A stretch of DNA of 64,000 bases from Pseudomonas sp. GV071 (GCF_003050835.1 NZ_QAOJ01000003.1:372001-436000), one strand, 5' to 3'; counted from the first letter of the stretch, positions 8,005 through 17,418 are shown. Notes: generated by a model from the letters alone, not told the origin. Program-made: numbers and translations.

Positions 8005-9165
8005 ATGTTCGTGAACAAAACCGCTCTATTAAGTGCGTTGGCCACCGCCCTGCTGGCCAGCGCCAGCCTCCAGGCCGCCGAGCCGCTGAAAGCTGTGGGT
8101 GCTGGTGAAGGCGCTCTGGATATCATTGCCTGGCCTGGTTATATCGAACGCGGCGAGACCGACAAGAACTACGACTGGGTGACCCAGTTCGAGAAGGACA
8201 GCGGCTGCAAGGTCAACGTGAAAACCGCTGCCACCTCCGACGAGATGGTCAGCCTGATGACCAAGGGCGGCTACGACCTGGTCACCGCGTCTGGCGATGC
8301 CTCGCTGCGCCTGATCTATGGCAAGCGCGTGCAGCCGATCAACCCTGAGCTGGTGCCTAACTGGAAGACCATCGACGGCCGTCTGAAAGACGCGCCGTGG
8401 TATGTGGTCGACGGCAAAACCTACGGCGCGCCCTACCAGTGGGGCCCGAACGTGCTGATGTACAACACCAACGTCTTCAAGAAAGCCCCGGACAGCTGGA
8501 GCGTGTTGTTCGACGCCCAGAACCTGCCGGACGGCAAGCCGAACAAAGGCCGCGTGCAAGCCTATGACGGCCCGATCTACATCGCCGATGCCGCGCTGTA
8601 CCTGAAAAACACCAAGCCCGAGCTGAAGATCAACGACCCGTACGAGCTCAACGAAACCCAGTACGCCGCCGTGCTCGATCTGCTGCGTAAACAGCACGAC
8701 TTGATCCACCGCTACTGGCACGACACCACCGTGCAAATGAGCGACTTCAAAAACGAAGGCGTGGTTGCTTCCAGCGCCTGGCCCTATCAGGCCAATGCCC
8801 TGAAAACCGAAGGCCAACCGATTGCCACCACCTTCCCCAAAGAAGGCGTCACCGGCTGGGCGGATACCACCATGCTGCACGCCGAAGCCAAGCACCCGAA
8901 CTGCGCCTACAAGTGGATCAACTGGTCGCTGGAACCCAAGGTGCAAGGCGACCTCGCCGCCTGGTTCGGTTCGGTGCCAGCCGTGCCGGTAGCGTGCAAA
9001 GCCAGCGAGCTGCTGGGTGCTGAAGGCTGCGCCACCAATGGCTACGACCAGTTCGACAAGATCGCGTTCTGGAAGACCCCGCAGGCCAAGTGCAAGACCC
9101 AGGATGCGTGTGTGCCCTACAGCAAATGGACGCAAGATTTCATCGCGATCATGGGTGGTAGGTAG
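8005..9165 (+). CDS. ydcS: YdcS, periplasmic substrate-binding protein of the YdcSTUV ABC importer
   Basis: A 386-residue periplasmic binding protein of the PotD/PotF (spermidine/putrescine) class. It has a clean signal peptide (MFVNKTALLSALATALLASASLQA) and then ALDIIAWPGYIERGETDKNYDW, followed by VNVKTAATSDEMVSLMTKGG and WASSAWPYQANALK-type segments that I recognise as almost identical to E. coli YdcS along the whole length. Ribosome site AGAAGAGGG precedes the ATG. It delivers its ligand, most likely a polyamine or related amine, to the YdcU/YdcV channel. E. coli YdcS has also been reported to have a second activity on polyhydroxybutyrate; nothing here tests that. First gene of the ydcS-T-U-V-patD group. 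Confidence 0.9.
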   Translation: MFVNKTALLSALATALLASASLQAAEPLKAVGAGEGALDIIAWPGYIERGETDKNYDWVTQFEKDSGCKVNVKTAATSDEMVSLMTKGGYDLVTASGDASLRLIYGKRVQPINPELVPNWKTIDGRLKDAPWYVVDGKTYGAPYQWGPNVLMYNTNVFKKAPDSWSVLFDAQNLPDGKPNKGRVQAYDGPIYIADAALYLKNTKPELKINDPYELNETQYAAVLDLLRKQHDLIHRYWHDTTVQMSDFKNEGVVASSAWPYQANALKTEGQPIATTFPKEGVTGWADTTMLHAEAKHPNCAYKWINWSLEPKVQGDLAAWFGSVPAVPVACKASELLGAEGCATNGYDQFDKIAFWKTPQAKCKTQDACVPYSKWTQDFIAIMGGR

Positions 9166-9187
9166 TTCTTCGCTCCTCCACCGCCCT

Positions 9188-9257
9188 GTGTGGGAGGGGC
9201 TTCAGCCGCGAGCTTTTTTTCAAGATCAAGCGCATCGCGGCTAAAGCCCCTCCCACA
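9188..9257. repeat. REPIN, GTGGGAGGGGCTTCAGCCGCGA variant
   Basis: Two inverted REP units lie between ydcS and ydcT. Such stem-loops after the binding-protein gene of an ABC operon commonly stabilise the upstream mRNA and lower expression of the downstream genes; that role is an inference here. Confidence 0.8.
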
Positions 9258-9382
9258 AAAATCCCTACCGGCGTTCGTTTTTTGTTTGTGTTTCACACCC
9301 ACCCCACCCGACCGCATTTTGTGTCGGCAAACCCTGATCGGTTCGGGCGGTGGTGGGTGGTTTTTGATTCCTGGAGTTTGTT

Positions 9383-10423
9383 ATGACCCTTGCAGTGCAA
9401 TTCACCGATGTGTCCCGTGTGTTCGGCGACGTCAAGGCCGTAGACCGGGTGTCCATCGACATCCAGGATGGCGAATTCTTTTCCATGCTCGGCCCTTCGG
9501 GCTCGGGCAAAACCACCTGTTTGCGCCTGATCGCCGGCTTCGAACAACCCAGCGCAGGCTCGATCCGTATTCATGGTGCAGAGGCCGTGGGCCTGGCGCC
9601 GTACCAGCGTGACGTCAACACGGTGTTTCAGGACTACGCCCTGTTCCCGCACATGAACGTGCGCGACAACGTGGCCTATGGCCTGAAAGTAAAAGGCGTA
9701 GGCAAAAGCGAGCGCCTGACACGTGCCGAAGAAGCACTGGGCATGGTGGCCCTGGGCGGCTACGGCGACCGTAAGCCGGTGCAGCTGTCCGGTGGCCAAC
9801 GTCAGCGTGTGGCCCTGGCTCGTGCCTTGGTCAATCGCCCACGCGTACTGCTGCTTGACGAACCCCTCGGCGCGCTGGATTTGAAGCTGCGCGAGCAGAT
9901 GCAAAGCGAGCTGAAAAAGCTCCAGCGCCAACTGGGCATCACCTTTATTTTTGTCACCCACGACCAGACCGAAGCGCTGTCGATGTCTGACCGCGTGGCG
10001 GTGTTCAACAAGGGCCGTATCGAGCAGGTCGACACCCCGCGCAACCTCTACATGAAACCGGCGACGCCGTTCGTGGCCGAGTTCGTGGGCACCTCCAACG
10101 TGCTGCGTGGCGAGCTGGCGCAATTGCTCACTGGCAGCGCTTCGCCTTTCTCGATTCGCCCGGAACATATCCGTCTGCTCGATGCGACCAACAGCGAAGG
10201 CGTGGGCAGCGACGTGCTAGTCACCGGCCTGCTGCACGACGTGCAGTACCAGGGCGCGGCCACCCGTTTTGAAGTGCAGCTGGAGAACGGCCAGAACCTC
10301 AGCGTCAGCCAGGCCAACACCCAGTGGCAGCAGAATGCGCCGGCGTTCCAGGCGGGCCAGCAGGTCAGCGTGCGCTGGGCACGCGAGGCCATGGTGGCGT
10401 TGACCGATGTCGAGGGCCGGTGA
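9383..10423 (+). CDS. ydcT: YdcT, ABC importer ATPase (PotA-like)
   Basis: A 346-residue ATPase that powers amine uptake from the cytoplasmic side of the membrane. Motifs in order: Walker A GPSGSGKTT (about residues 33-41), Q-loop VFQDYALFPHM (about 79-89), ABC signature LSGGQRQRVALARAL (about 135-149), Walker B RVLLLDEPLGALD (about 154-166), and H-loop FVTHDQTEAL (about 190-199). The C-terminal 110 residues form the TOBE regulatory domain typical of PotA-type subunits. TGGAG lies 8 bp before the ATG. The stop is separated by a single base from the ydcU start, so the two genes are coupled. Confidence 0.9.
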   Translation: MTLAVQFTDVSRVFGDVKAVDRVSIDIQDGEFFSMLGPSGSGKTTCLRLIAGFEQPSAGSIRIHGAEAVGLAPYQRDVNTVFQDYALFPHMNVRDNVAYGLKVKGVGKSERLTRAEEALGMVALGGYGDRKPVQLSGGQRQRVALARALVNRPRVLLLDEPLGALDLKLREQMQSELKKLQRQLGITFIFVTHDQTEALSMSDRVAVFNKGRIEQVDTPRNLYMKPATPFVAEFVGTSNVLRGELAQLLTGSASPFSIRPEHIRLLDATNSEGVGSDVLVTGLLHDVQYQGAATRFEVQLENGQNLSVSQANTQWQQNAPAFQAGQQVSVRWAREAMVALTDVEGR

Positions 10424-10424
10424 G

Positions 10425-11375
10425 ATGACCGCCTTGTCCACTCCCGTTACAGCCACCCCATCAGGCGGGCCGTTGCATCGCCTGTCGAACCTGCTGTACC
10501 GCAAGCCCAACCTGTACCTGGCGATGCTGCTGGTGCCGCCCTTGCTGTGGTTCGGGGTGATCTATTTCGCCCCGCTGCTGACCTTCCTCTGGCAGGGCGT
10601 GTACACCTACGACGAAATGGCCATGGCCGCCACCCCGGACCTGACCTGGGCCAACCTGCTGGCGCTGTTCGAACCGGCCAACTACGACATCATTCTGCGC
10701 ACCCTGGGCATGGCCATCGCCGTGTCGCTGGCCAGCGCGGCGCTGGCCTTCCCCATCGCCTATTACATGGCGCGTTACACCACGGGCAAGACCAAGGCGT
10801 TTTTCTATATCGCGGTGATGATGCCGATGTGGGCCAGTTACATCGTCAAGGCCTATGCCTGGACCCTGCTGTTGGCTAAAGGCGGCGTGGTGCAGTGGTT
10901 CGTCGAGCAACTGCACCTGACCCCACTGCTGCAGTTCATCCTCGGCATTCCGGGTGTGGGTGGCAGCACGCTGTCGACCTCGCAGCTCGGCCGGTTTTTT
11001 GTGTTCGTGTACATCTGGCTGCCGTTCATGATCCTGCCGATTCAGGCGTCGCTGGAACGCTTGCCGCCGTCCTTGCTGCAAGCCTCCGCCGACCTTGGCG
11101 CCCGGCCTGCACAAACCTTTATGCAGGTGATTCTGCCGTTGTCGGTGCCGGGCATCGCTGCCGGTTCGATCTTCACCTTCAGCCTGACCCTGGGCGACTT
11201 TATCGTGCCGCAGCTGGTGGGCCCGCCCGGGCTGTTCATCGGCAACATGGTTTATACCCAGCAAGGCTCCATCGGCAATATGCCCATGGCCGCCGCCTTC
11301 ACCCTGGTGCCGATCGTGCTGATCGCCATCTACCTGTCCATCGTCAAACGTCTGGGGGCCTTCGATGCACTCTGA
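10425..11375 (+). CDS. ydcU: YdcU, ABC importer permease
   Basis: A 316-residue inner-membrane permease of the PotB/CysTW class. The ATG at 10425 is chosen over an in-frame codon 18 bp upstream because it follows the ydcT stop at once and gives a short cytoplasmic head before the first membrane helix ([22 protein letters not shown]). About six membrane segments follow. The coupling helix that contacts the ATPase is visible as [18 protein letters not shown] sequence (here [20 protein letters not shown]) near residues 220-240. Its end overlaps the start of ydcV by 11 bp. It forms a heterodimeric channel with YdcV. Confidence 0.88.
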   Translation: MTALSTPVTATPSGGPLHRLSNLLYRKPNLYLAMLLVPPLLWFGVIYFAPLLTFLWQGVYTYDEMAMAATPDLTWANLLALFEPANYDIILRTLGMAIAVSLASAALAFPIAYYMARYTTGKTKAFFYIAVMMPMWASYIVKAYAWTLLLAKGGVVQWFVEQLHLTPLLQFILGIPGVGGSTLSTSQLGRFFVFVYIWLPFMILPIQASLERLPPSLLQASADLGARPAQTFMQVILPLSVPGIAAGSIFTFSLTLGDFIVPQLVGPPGLFIGNMVYTQQGSIGNMPMAAAFTLVPIVLIAIYLSIVKRLGAFDAL

Positions 11376-12174
11376 GCGCGCTTCCTGGGGCCTGAAACTG
11401 GCGGCCTGGGGCGGGTTGGTGTTCTTGCACTTCCCGATCCTGATCATCTTCATTTACGCCTTCAACACCGAGCAGTCGGCGTTCAGCTTTCCGCCGCAGG
11501 GTTTCACCTTGCACTGGTTCAGCGTCGCCTTCGGCCGCGTCGATGTGCTCGAGTCGATCAAGCTCAGCCTGCAGATCGCCTGCCTGGCCACCTTGATTGC
11601 CATGGTGCTCGGCACCCTGGCCGCCGCTGCCTTGTACCGCCGCGATTTCTTCGGCAAGGAAGGCGTGTCGCTGATGCTGATTCTGCCCATCGCCCTGCCC
11701 GGTATCGTCACCGGCCTGGCGCTGCTCACGGCGTTCAAGGCGCTGGGAATAGAGCCTGGGATTTTCACCATCGTGGTCGGCCACGCCACCTTCTGTGTGG
11801 TGATCGTTTACAACAACGTGATCGCCCGTTTCCGCCGCACCTCGCACAGTTTGATCGAGGCTTCGATGGACCTCGGCGCCGACGGCTGGCAGACCTTCCG
11901 CTACATCATCCTGCCCAACCTCGGCTCGGCCTTGTTGGCGGGCGGCATGCTGGCGTTCGCCCTGTCGTTCGACGAAATCATCGTCACCACCTTTACCGCT
12001 GGCCACGAGCGCACCTTGCCGTTGTGGCTGCTCAACCAATTGAGCCGGCCGCGTGATGTGCCGGTGACCAACGTGGTCGCCATGCTGGTGATGCTGGTGA
12101 CCATGCTGCCGATCCTGGGCGCGTATTACCTGACCAAGGGCGGGGAAAGCGTGGCCGGTAGTGGCGGTAAATAA
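11365..12174 (+). CDS. ydcV: YdcV, ABC importer permease
   Basis: A 269-residue inner-membrane permease of the PotC class. The sequence begins [20 protein letters not shown] and continues with segments ([56 protein letters not shown]) that match E. coli YdcV closely. The coupling helix is [20 protein letters not shown] near residues 172-191. Five to six membrane segments are visible. It overlaps ydcU and is followed, after an 83-bp gap holding one REP hairpin, by patD, giving the same ydcS-T-U-V-patD order as in E. coli. Confidence 0.9.
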   Translation: MHSERASWGLKLAAWGGLVFLHFPILIIFIYAFNTEQSAFSFPPQGFTLHWFSVAFGRVDVLESIKLSLQIACLATLIAMVLGTLAAAALYRRDFFGKEGVSLMLILPIALPGIVTGLALLTAFKALGIEPGIFTIVVGHATFCVVIVYNNVIARFRRTSHSLIEASMDLGADGWQTFRYIILPNLGSALLAGGMLAFALSFDEIIVTTFTAGHERTLPLWLLNQLSRPRDVPVTNVVAMLVMLVTMLPILGAYYLTKGGESVAGSGGK

Positions 12175-12185
12175 CCCACAAAACC

Positions 12186-12223
12186 CTGTAGGAGCGGCTT
12201 CAGCCGCCCGGCCGCTCCTACAG
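12186..12223. repeat. Compact REP palindrome between ydcV and patD
   Basis: CTGTAGGAGCGGC and GCCGCTCCTACAG enclose a short centre, giving a nearly perfect hairpin of the same REP family as the copies at 5143 and 17933. Confidence 0.8.
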
Positions 12224-12257
12224 CGGTATCGAACAACCTGAAAGAGGGGATTAAGCC

Positions 12258-13682
12258 ATGCAAACCAAACTGCTGATCAATGGCCAACTGGTCGCCGGTG
12301 AAGGCGCCGCCCAAGCCGTGCTCAATCCATCGCTGGGCACCGAATTGGTTTCTATCAACGAGGCCAGCGAAGCCCAGGTAGATGCCGCCGTGCGCGCTGC
12401 CGATGCGGCCTTCGACAGCTGGTCGCAGACCGCGCCGAAAGACCGCTCGCTGCTGCTGTTGAAGCTCGCCGATGTGATCGACGCCAACGCCGAGGAACTG
12501 GCCCGGCTGGAATCGCAGAACTGCGGCAAGCCCTACAGCGCCGCGCTGAATGATGAGCTGCCAGCGATTGCCGACGTGTTCCGTTTTTTCGCAGGCGCCA
12601 GCCGCGTAATGGGTGGCTCGGCCGCCGGTGAATACCTGCCGGGCCACACCTCGATGATTCGCCGCGACCCGGTGGGCGTAGTCGCCTCCATCGCGCCGTG
12701 GAACTACCCGCTGATGATGGCCGCGTGGAAACTCGGCCCGGCCCTGGCTGCCGGCAACACCGTGGTGCTCAAGCCATCCGAGCAAACCCCGCTGACCGCG
12801 TTGCGCCTGGCTGAGCTGGCCGCCGACATCTTCCCGGCTGGCGTTATCAACGTGGTGTTCGGCCGTGGCCCAACCGTGGGCGCGCCGCTGACCGGCCACC
12901 CGAAAGTGCGCATGGTCTCGCTCACCGGCTCCGTGGCTACCGGCAGCAACATCATTGCCAGCACCGCCGACACCGTGAAGCGCATGCACATGGAGCTGGG
13001 CGGCAAAGCGCCGGTGGTGATCTTCGACGACGCCGATATCGACGCCGCCGTGGAAGGCATCCGTACCTTCGGTTTTTACAACGCCGGCCAGGACTGCACC
13101 GCCGCCTGCCGCATCTACGCGCAGAAAGGCATCTACGAAAAATTCGTCACCAAGCTGGCCGAAGCCGTAAGCACCATCAAGTACGGCGTGCAGGACGACG
13201 AAGGCACCGAGCTGGGCCCGCTGATTACTCAGCAGCACCTGGACCGCGTGGCCGGTTTCGTCGAACGTGCCCGCGCCATCCCGCATATCAAGGTGCTCAC
13301 CGGCGGCAAAAAAGTCGACGGCCCGGGCTTCTTCTTCGAGCCGACGGTATTGGCCGGCGCGCTGCAGGATGACGAAGTGGTCCGCCGGGAAATCTTTGGC
13401 CCGGTGGTGTCGGTGACCGAGTTCAACGACGAAGCCCAAGCCCTGGCCTGGGCCAACGACTCCGACTACGGCCTGGCCTCTTCGGTGTGGACCCACGACG
13501 TCGGCCGCGCCCACCGCTTCGCCGCCCGTTTGCAGTACGGCTGCACCTGGGTAAACACCCACTTCATGCTGGTCAGCGAAATGCCCCACGGCGGGCAGAA
13601 GCTCTCGGGCTACGGCAAAGACATGTCGATGTACGGGCTGGAGGACTACACCACGGTTCGCCATGTGATGTTCAAGCACTGA
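12258..13682 (+). CDS. patD: PatD, gamma-aminobutyraldehyde dehydrogenase
   Basis: A 474-residue aldehyde dehydrogenase, the same length as E. coli PatD (YdcW). It oxidises 4-aminobutanal, made from putrescine by a transaminase, to GABA using NAD. Key residues: nucleophile C280 in [11 protein letters not shown], base E246 in MELGGKAP, and Asn in APWNYPLMM. The C-terminal oligomerisation part ends [13 protein letters not shown]. Good ribosome site (AAAGAGGGG). Being last in the ydcS-T-U-V-patD array ties uptake to oxidation. A transaminase gene (PatA-like) is not in the window. The paralogue at 6338 carries the same motifs. Confidence 0.9.
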   Translation: MQTKLLINGQLVAGEGAAQAVLNPSLGTELVSINEASEAQVDAAVRAADAAFDSWSQTAPKDRSLLLLKLADVIDANAEELARLESQNCGKPYSAALNDELPAIADVFRFFAGASRVMGGSAAGEYLPGHTSMIRRDPVGVVASIAPWNYPLMMAAWKLGPALAAGNTVVLKPSEQTPLTALRLAELAADIFPAGVINVVFGRGPTVGAPLTGHPKVRMVSLTGSVATGSNIIASTADTVKRMHMELGGKAPVVIFDDADIDAAVEGIRTFGFYNAGQDCTAACRIYAQKGIYEKFVTKLAEAVSTIKYGVQDDEGTELGPLITQQHLDRVAGFVERARAIPHIKVLTGGKKVDGPGFFFEPTVLAGALQDDEVVRREIFGPVVSVTEFNDEAQALAWANDSDYGLASSVWTHDVGRAHRFAARLQYGCTWVNTHFMLVSEMPHGGQKLSGYGKDMSMYGLEDYTTVRHVMFKH

Positions 13683-13686
13683 TTCA

Positions 13687-13803
13687 AGCCACCACCACCG
13701 TCATCCCAGCGCAGGCTGGGATCCAGAATGTAGGACCCTACGATTCGGGTGGTCCGACTCTCGATTCTGGATTCCGGCCTACGCCGGAATGACGGTGGTG
13801 GCT
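13687..13803. repeat. Inverted repeat pair with GTCATxCC...GGAATGAC arms
   Basis: The arms AGCCACCACCACCGTCAT and ATGACGGTGGTGGCT are inverted copies. Inside them are the smaller palindromes CCCAGCGCAGGCTGGG and ATTCCGGCCTACGCCGGAAT, and the centre holds inverted CCAGAAT / ATTCTGG. This is the widespread 'ATTCCGGCxTACGCCGGAAT' intergenic repeat of Gammaproteobacteria. The region from here to 13993 has no gene. Confidence 0.75.
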
Positions 13804-13902
13804 GTGAGGTTGTAGGTACCCATTTCACCCTCCCCCGGCGCTGTTTTTGTGCACGACAGCGGGGTGAACTGCGGGCTTTTTCCGGGATGCGGCAAGTTCG
13901 CC

Positions 13903-13918
13903 TGGGCCGTTTTTTGCC
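13903..13918 (+). promoter_or_regulatory. Possible sigma-54 (-24/-12) promoter for the APC permease gene
   Basis: TGGGCCGTTTTTTGCC fits the sigma-54 layout TGGCAC-N5-TTGCW with the invariant GG and GC at the correct spacing, though CA of the -24 box and the last base of the -12 box differ. It would start transcription about 65 bp before the permease ATG. Nitrogen-regulated amine permease genes in Pseudomonas often use this sigma factor, which is why the match is worth noting. Confidence 0.35.
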
Positions 13919-13993
13919 CTGGCCAACTTAATAAAAACAGCCCCAACGGGGCAGATCAAAACAGCTGCCATCACTCTTAGAGGAGCTACAAAA

Positions 13994-15499
13994 ATGAGCG
14001 ATCACATCGCCGACAGCGACGCGGAGCAATTACGCGCGCTGGGCTATACGTCCAACTTCAAACGCAGCATGAGCGTCACCGAAAACTTCGCCCTGGGCTT
14101 TACCTACCTGTCGCCGGTAGTGGGCGTGTACACCCTGTTCGGCCTGTGCCTGGCAGCGGGCGGCCCACCGATGTTCTGGGCTTACCTGCTGGTGGGTCTG
14201 GGTCAGTTGCTGGTGTGCCTGATCTTCGGTGAAGTGGTTTCGCAGTTCCCGATTTCCGGTGGTGTTTACCCCTGGGCCCGTCGCCTGGTGGGCAAGCGCT
14301 GGGCGTGGATGGTGGGCTGGGTGTATGCCTGGGCGCTGGTGGTGACCATCGCCGCCGTTGCCGTAGGTGCTGGCCCGTACATGGCTGCAATGCTCGGCTT
14401 TGAGCCAAGCAACAGCACCAATATCGGCATCGCCTTGGCGCTGACCGTGATCGCCACCGTGGTCAACCTGAGCGGCACCAAGGTGCTGGCGCGCATCGCC
14501 ATGTTCGGCTTTATCTGCGAACTGTTGGGCGCGTTGGTGGTGGGTATTTACCTGCTGATTTTCGAACGTCATCAGCCGTTCAGCGTGCTGTTCAACACCT
14601 TCGATATCGCCATTGACGGCTCGTACCTGCCGGCCTTCCTCACCGCCTCCCTGGCGGGCATGTTCCTCTACTACGGCTTCGAGGCCTGCGGCGATGTGGC
14701 CGAAGAAACCCCGAACGCCAGCAAGAGCATTCCCAAGGCCATGCGCATGACCATCTACGTCGGCGGGGTGGCCGCGATGTTCGCCTGCCTGGCGCTGATT
14801 CTGGCCGTGCCGGACATGAGCGCGGTGATCAATGGCACCGACAAGGACCCGGTCACCACCATCCTCAACAACGCCTTCGGTGTAACCGGTTCGAAAGTGG
14901 TGATGGGCATCGTCATGGTCTCGTTCATCTCCTGCGTGCTGAGCCTGCAAGCGGCCGCCAGCCGCCTGCTGTACTCCTATGCCCGTGACGAGATGATCAT
15001 CGGCAGCAGCCTGCTGAAAAAACTCTCGCCGACCACCCACGTACCGACCACCGCCCTGCTGGTGTGCGGCGTGCTGCCGGCGATCGTGATCTGCCTGGGC
15101 TTCGTGCTGCAAGACGCCATCGCCACCATCGTCAGCTTTGCCGCCATCGGCATCTACCTGGCTTTCCAGATGATCGTCAGCGGCGCGCTGTTCGCCCGCC
15201 TGCGTGGCTGGAAACCGAGCGGTGCCTTCACCCTCGGCGGCTGGGGCATGGCAGTGAACATCGGCGCACTGGTGTACGGCGTGCTGGCAATCATCAACAT
15301 GGCCTGGCCACGCTCGCCGGATGCCGCCTGGTACGTCAACTACGGCATGCCGTTGTCGACTGCCATCGTCATCGGCTTGGGCCTGCTCTACATGGTCCTG
15401 CGCAAACCTTACGAAACCGGCACGGCGCCCGCCGGTGATGCGTGGAAGTTGGCAGGAAGCAAACATGCGCCCAAGGGCGCTATAGGCGACGCGGTTTAA
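13994..15499 (+). CDS. APC-superfamily amino acid/amine permease
   Basis: A 501-residue inner-membrane transporter with about 12 hydrophobic segments. The start LGYTSNFKRSMSVTENFALGFTYLSP (residues about 16-41) is the typical opening of the amino acid-polyamine-organocation family branch that includes choline/amino acid and GABA-type permeases. A strong ribosome site (AGAGGAGC) precedes the ATG. Its place next to patD and the ydc importer suggests the substrate is GABA, putrescine or a related amine, but the sequence alone does not decide. It is followed by a clear terminator, closing the amine cluster. Confidence 0.82.
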   Translation: MSDHIADSDAEQLRALGYTSNFKRSMSVTENFALGFTYLSPVVGVYTLFGLCLAAGGPPMFWAYLLVGLGQLLVCLIFGEVVSQFPISGGVYPWARRLVGKRWAWMVGWVYAWALVVTIAAVAVGAGPYMAAMLGFEPSNSTNIGIALALTVIATVVNLSGTKVLARIAMFGFICELLGALVVGIYLLIFERHQPFSVLFNTFDIAIDGSYLPAFLTASLAGMFLYYGFEACGDVAEETPNASKSIPKAMRMTIYVGGVAAMFACLALILAVPDMSAVINGTDKDPVTTILNNAFGVTGSKVVMGIVMVSFISCVLSLQAAASRLLYSYARDEMIIGSSLLKKLSPTTHVPTTALLVCGVLPAIVICLGFVLQDAIATIVSFAAIGIYLAFQMIVSGALFARLRGWKPSGAFTLGGWGMAVNIGALVYGVLAIINMAWPRSPDAAWYVNYGMPLSTAIVIGLGLLYMVLRKPYETGTAPAGDAWKLAGSKHAPKGAIGDAV

Positions 15500-15508
15500 C
15501 CCGTACCA

Positions 15509-15538
15509 ACGCCCGGCTAACCCCGGGCGTTTTTGTTT
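15509..15538 (+). terminator. Rho-independent terminator after the APC permease
   Basis: ACGCCCGG / CCGGGCGT stem followed by TTTTGTTT, 10 bp after the stop codon. Confidence 0.88.
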
Positions 15539-15551
15539 CTGGTTCTGGATT

Positions 15552-15762
15552 CCTGTAGGAGCGGCTTGCGAACTGCCAAGGTTCAGCCACGTAACTGGGC
15601 AAATCTCCTTGGCGGTGAACGGAAACGTCGGACAATCCGACTGCATCAAATTCGCTACATGCCAGCGATTGCGCGGCCTGTGGAACTAGAGGCATGATGC
15701 GCGCAAGGCACCCACAGTTAGCTCGGAGCAGCCGGCTGTGACCGCTGCTCATGGAAGATGCC
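15552..15762. other. Leader region of the NMT1-GGDEF gene with half a REP and a hairpin
   Basis: A single REP half (TGTAGGAGCGGCTTGCG) lies at 15554. Just after it GCCAAGG (15575-15581) can pair with CCTTGGC (15607-15613). Because the downstream protein has a THI5-like domain I looked for a thiamine pyrophosphate riboswitch and saw none of its conserved boxes. Confidence 0.4.
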
Positions 15763-17418
15763 ATGCCTCATTCGCTGTTGTGCCAGGATCGGCCCATCAC
15801 CTCTCGACGTGCGACGCGGCGGCACCTGTGGCTGTTCGCTTGGCTATTGCCGCTGTTTGCCAGTGCACCCAGCCCCGCCGCCGTATTGCCACCGCCCGGC
15901 CATCTGCAGACCATCGACTTCCAACTGCGCTGGAAACACCAGTTCCAGTTCGCCGGCTATTACGCCGCCATCGCCCAGGGTTACTACCGCGAAGAAGGGT
16001 TCGAGGTGCGCCTGCACGAAGGCGCTCCGGGCAAAACGCCGGTGGAAGAAGTGCTGGCAGGCCGCGCGCAGTACGGCGAGAGCAACAGCGAGTTGCTGTT
16101 CGAACGCCTGAACGGCCAACCCCTGGTGGCCCTGGCGGCAATTTTTCAGCATTCGCCCTCGGTGCTGCTGGCCCGCACCGACGCCGGCATCCGCACCGTG
16201 CACGACCTGGTGGGCAAGCGCGTGATGCTGATGAATGCGCAGACCGATGCCGACTTTCTGACCATGTTCAGCCGCGAAGGCATCGACCCCGCCACCCTTG
16301 ATCTGCAACCCAGCAGCTATGACGTCGACGACCTGGTGAGCGGCAAGGTGCAGGCGTTCAACTCCTACCTGACCAACGAGCCGTTCTACCTCAAGCAGAA
16401 AGGCGTGCCCTACAGCGTGCTGTCGCCGAGCACCTACGGCATCGATTTTTATAGCGATATCCTGTTCACCACCGAGGCCGAAACCGAGGAAAACCCGATG
16501 CGCGTGGCCGCCTTCCGCCGCGCCACGCTCAAAGGTTGGCGCTACGCCATGGAGCACCCGGACGAAATCATTGAGCTGTTGATCAGCAAGTACCACGTGC
16601 AGAAAACCCGTGAGCATCTGCAGTTCGAAGCCCAGGCCATGCGCGGGCTGATCCTCCCCGACCTGGTGGAGATTGGCCATATGAATGCCGGGCGCTGGTT
16701 GCGTATGGCCGAGGCATTCAAGGAACAGGGCATGGTGCCAAGCATGGGCCGCCTCGACGGCTTTGTGTACGACCCCAACCCGCCGCAACTGGTGGAGCGT
16801 TTGCGCACCATCATCATGCTGATCAGCCTGGGCTGCGCGGCCATTCTGGTGGTGGTGCTGGTGCTGCTCAACAGCCAGCGGCGCCTGCAGCGGGAAATTC
16901 AGCGGCGCATTGTGGCCGAGGAGGAAGTACGGGCCCTGGCCTTTCACGACAGCCTCACCGGCCTGCCCAACCGCAACAGTTTTATTCCCTACGCCACCCA
17001 GAAGCTGCTCACCGCCAAGCGCAATGGCGAGCGCCTGGCCCTGTGTTACCTGGACCTGAACAAATTCAAAGAGATCAATGACTCCTACGGCCACCAGGCC
17101 GGCGATGCGATTCTGGTGCACGCGGCCCACGCCATCAGCGCCAATATCCGCGAGGCCGACATGGCCGCGCGGATGGGCGGCGACGAGTTTGTGGTGCTGC
17201 TCGATGGCGTGCATGACGCCGATGACATCTACCGCCTCACCGAGCAGATCTGCCAGGCCATCGCTAAACCGCTGCACTGGCAGGGCCGTGAGCTATGCGT
17301 GTCGGCCAGCCTCGGCGTGGCGATTTATCCACAGGCCGGCGAGCACCTCGACGAGCTGATGTCCAAGGCCGACTCGGCGATGTTCTACAAAAAGGCCGCA
17401 ATGCTGGCGCTGCGCTAG
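15763..17418 (+). CDS. NMT1/THI5-like periplasmic sensor fused to a GGDEF diguanylate cyclase
   Basis: A 551-residue membrane protein. After a signal or anchor segment (LWLFAWLLPLFASAPSPAA), residues about 42-330 form an NMT1/THI5-type solute-binding domain (LRWKHQFQFAGYYAAIAQGY, NSYLTNEPFYLKQKG). One membrane helix follows (about 346-370), then a GGDEF domain with an intact active site GGDEF at 472-476 and an intact inhibitory I-site RxxD at 463-466, exactly five residues upstream. It should make c-di-GMP from GTP in response to a periplasmic ligand, possibly a pyrimidine, sulfonate or similar small molecule. No EAL domain. I chose the ATG at 15763 because GGAAG lies five bases before it; an ATG 12 bp upstream has no ribosome site. 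Confidence 0.82.
   Translation: MPHSLLCQDRPITSRRATRRHLWLFAWLLPLFASAPSPAAVLPPPGHLQTIDFQLRWKHQFQFAGYYAAIAQGYYREEGFEVRLHEGAPGKTPVEEVLAGRAQYGESNSELLFERLNGQPLVALAAIFQHSPSVLLARTDAGIRTVHDLVGKRVMLMNAQTDADFLTMFSREGIDPATLDLQPSSYDVDDLVSGKVQAFNSYLTNEPFYLKQKGVPYSVLSPSTYGIDFYSDILFTTEAETEENPMRVAAFRRATLKGWRYAMEHPDEIIELLISKYHVQKTREHLQFEAQAMRGLILPDLVEIGHMNAGRWLRMAEAFKEQGMVPSMGRLDGFVYDPNPPQLVERLRTIIMLISLGCAAILVVVLVLLNSQRRLQREIQRRIVAEEEVRALAFHDSLTGLPNRNSFIPYATQKLLTAKRNGERLALCYLDLNKFKEINDSYGHQAGDAILVHAAHAISANIREADMAARMGGDEFVVLLDGVHDADDIYRLTEQICQAIAKPLHWQGRELCVSASLGVAIYPQAGEHLDELMSKADSAMFYKKAAMLALR

Noticed and set aside
12126..13679. A 517-codon open frame antisense to patD
   Set aside because: Complement of a clear aldehyde dehydrogenase; the similar frame antisense to the first dehydrogenase shows it is a by-product of shared codon use.
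13687..13803. Possible CRISPR-like or phage attachment repeat after patD
   Set aside because: There are only two inverted arms, no regular spacers, and the internal sequence is a known type of dispersed intergenic palindrome; no integrase is near except housekeeping xerD elsewhere.
15540..15762. Possible TPP riboswitch before the THI5-like GGDEF gene
   Set aside because: The conserved thi-box (CTGAGA and ACCTGA-type segments) is absent; only a simple 7-bp stem is visible.
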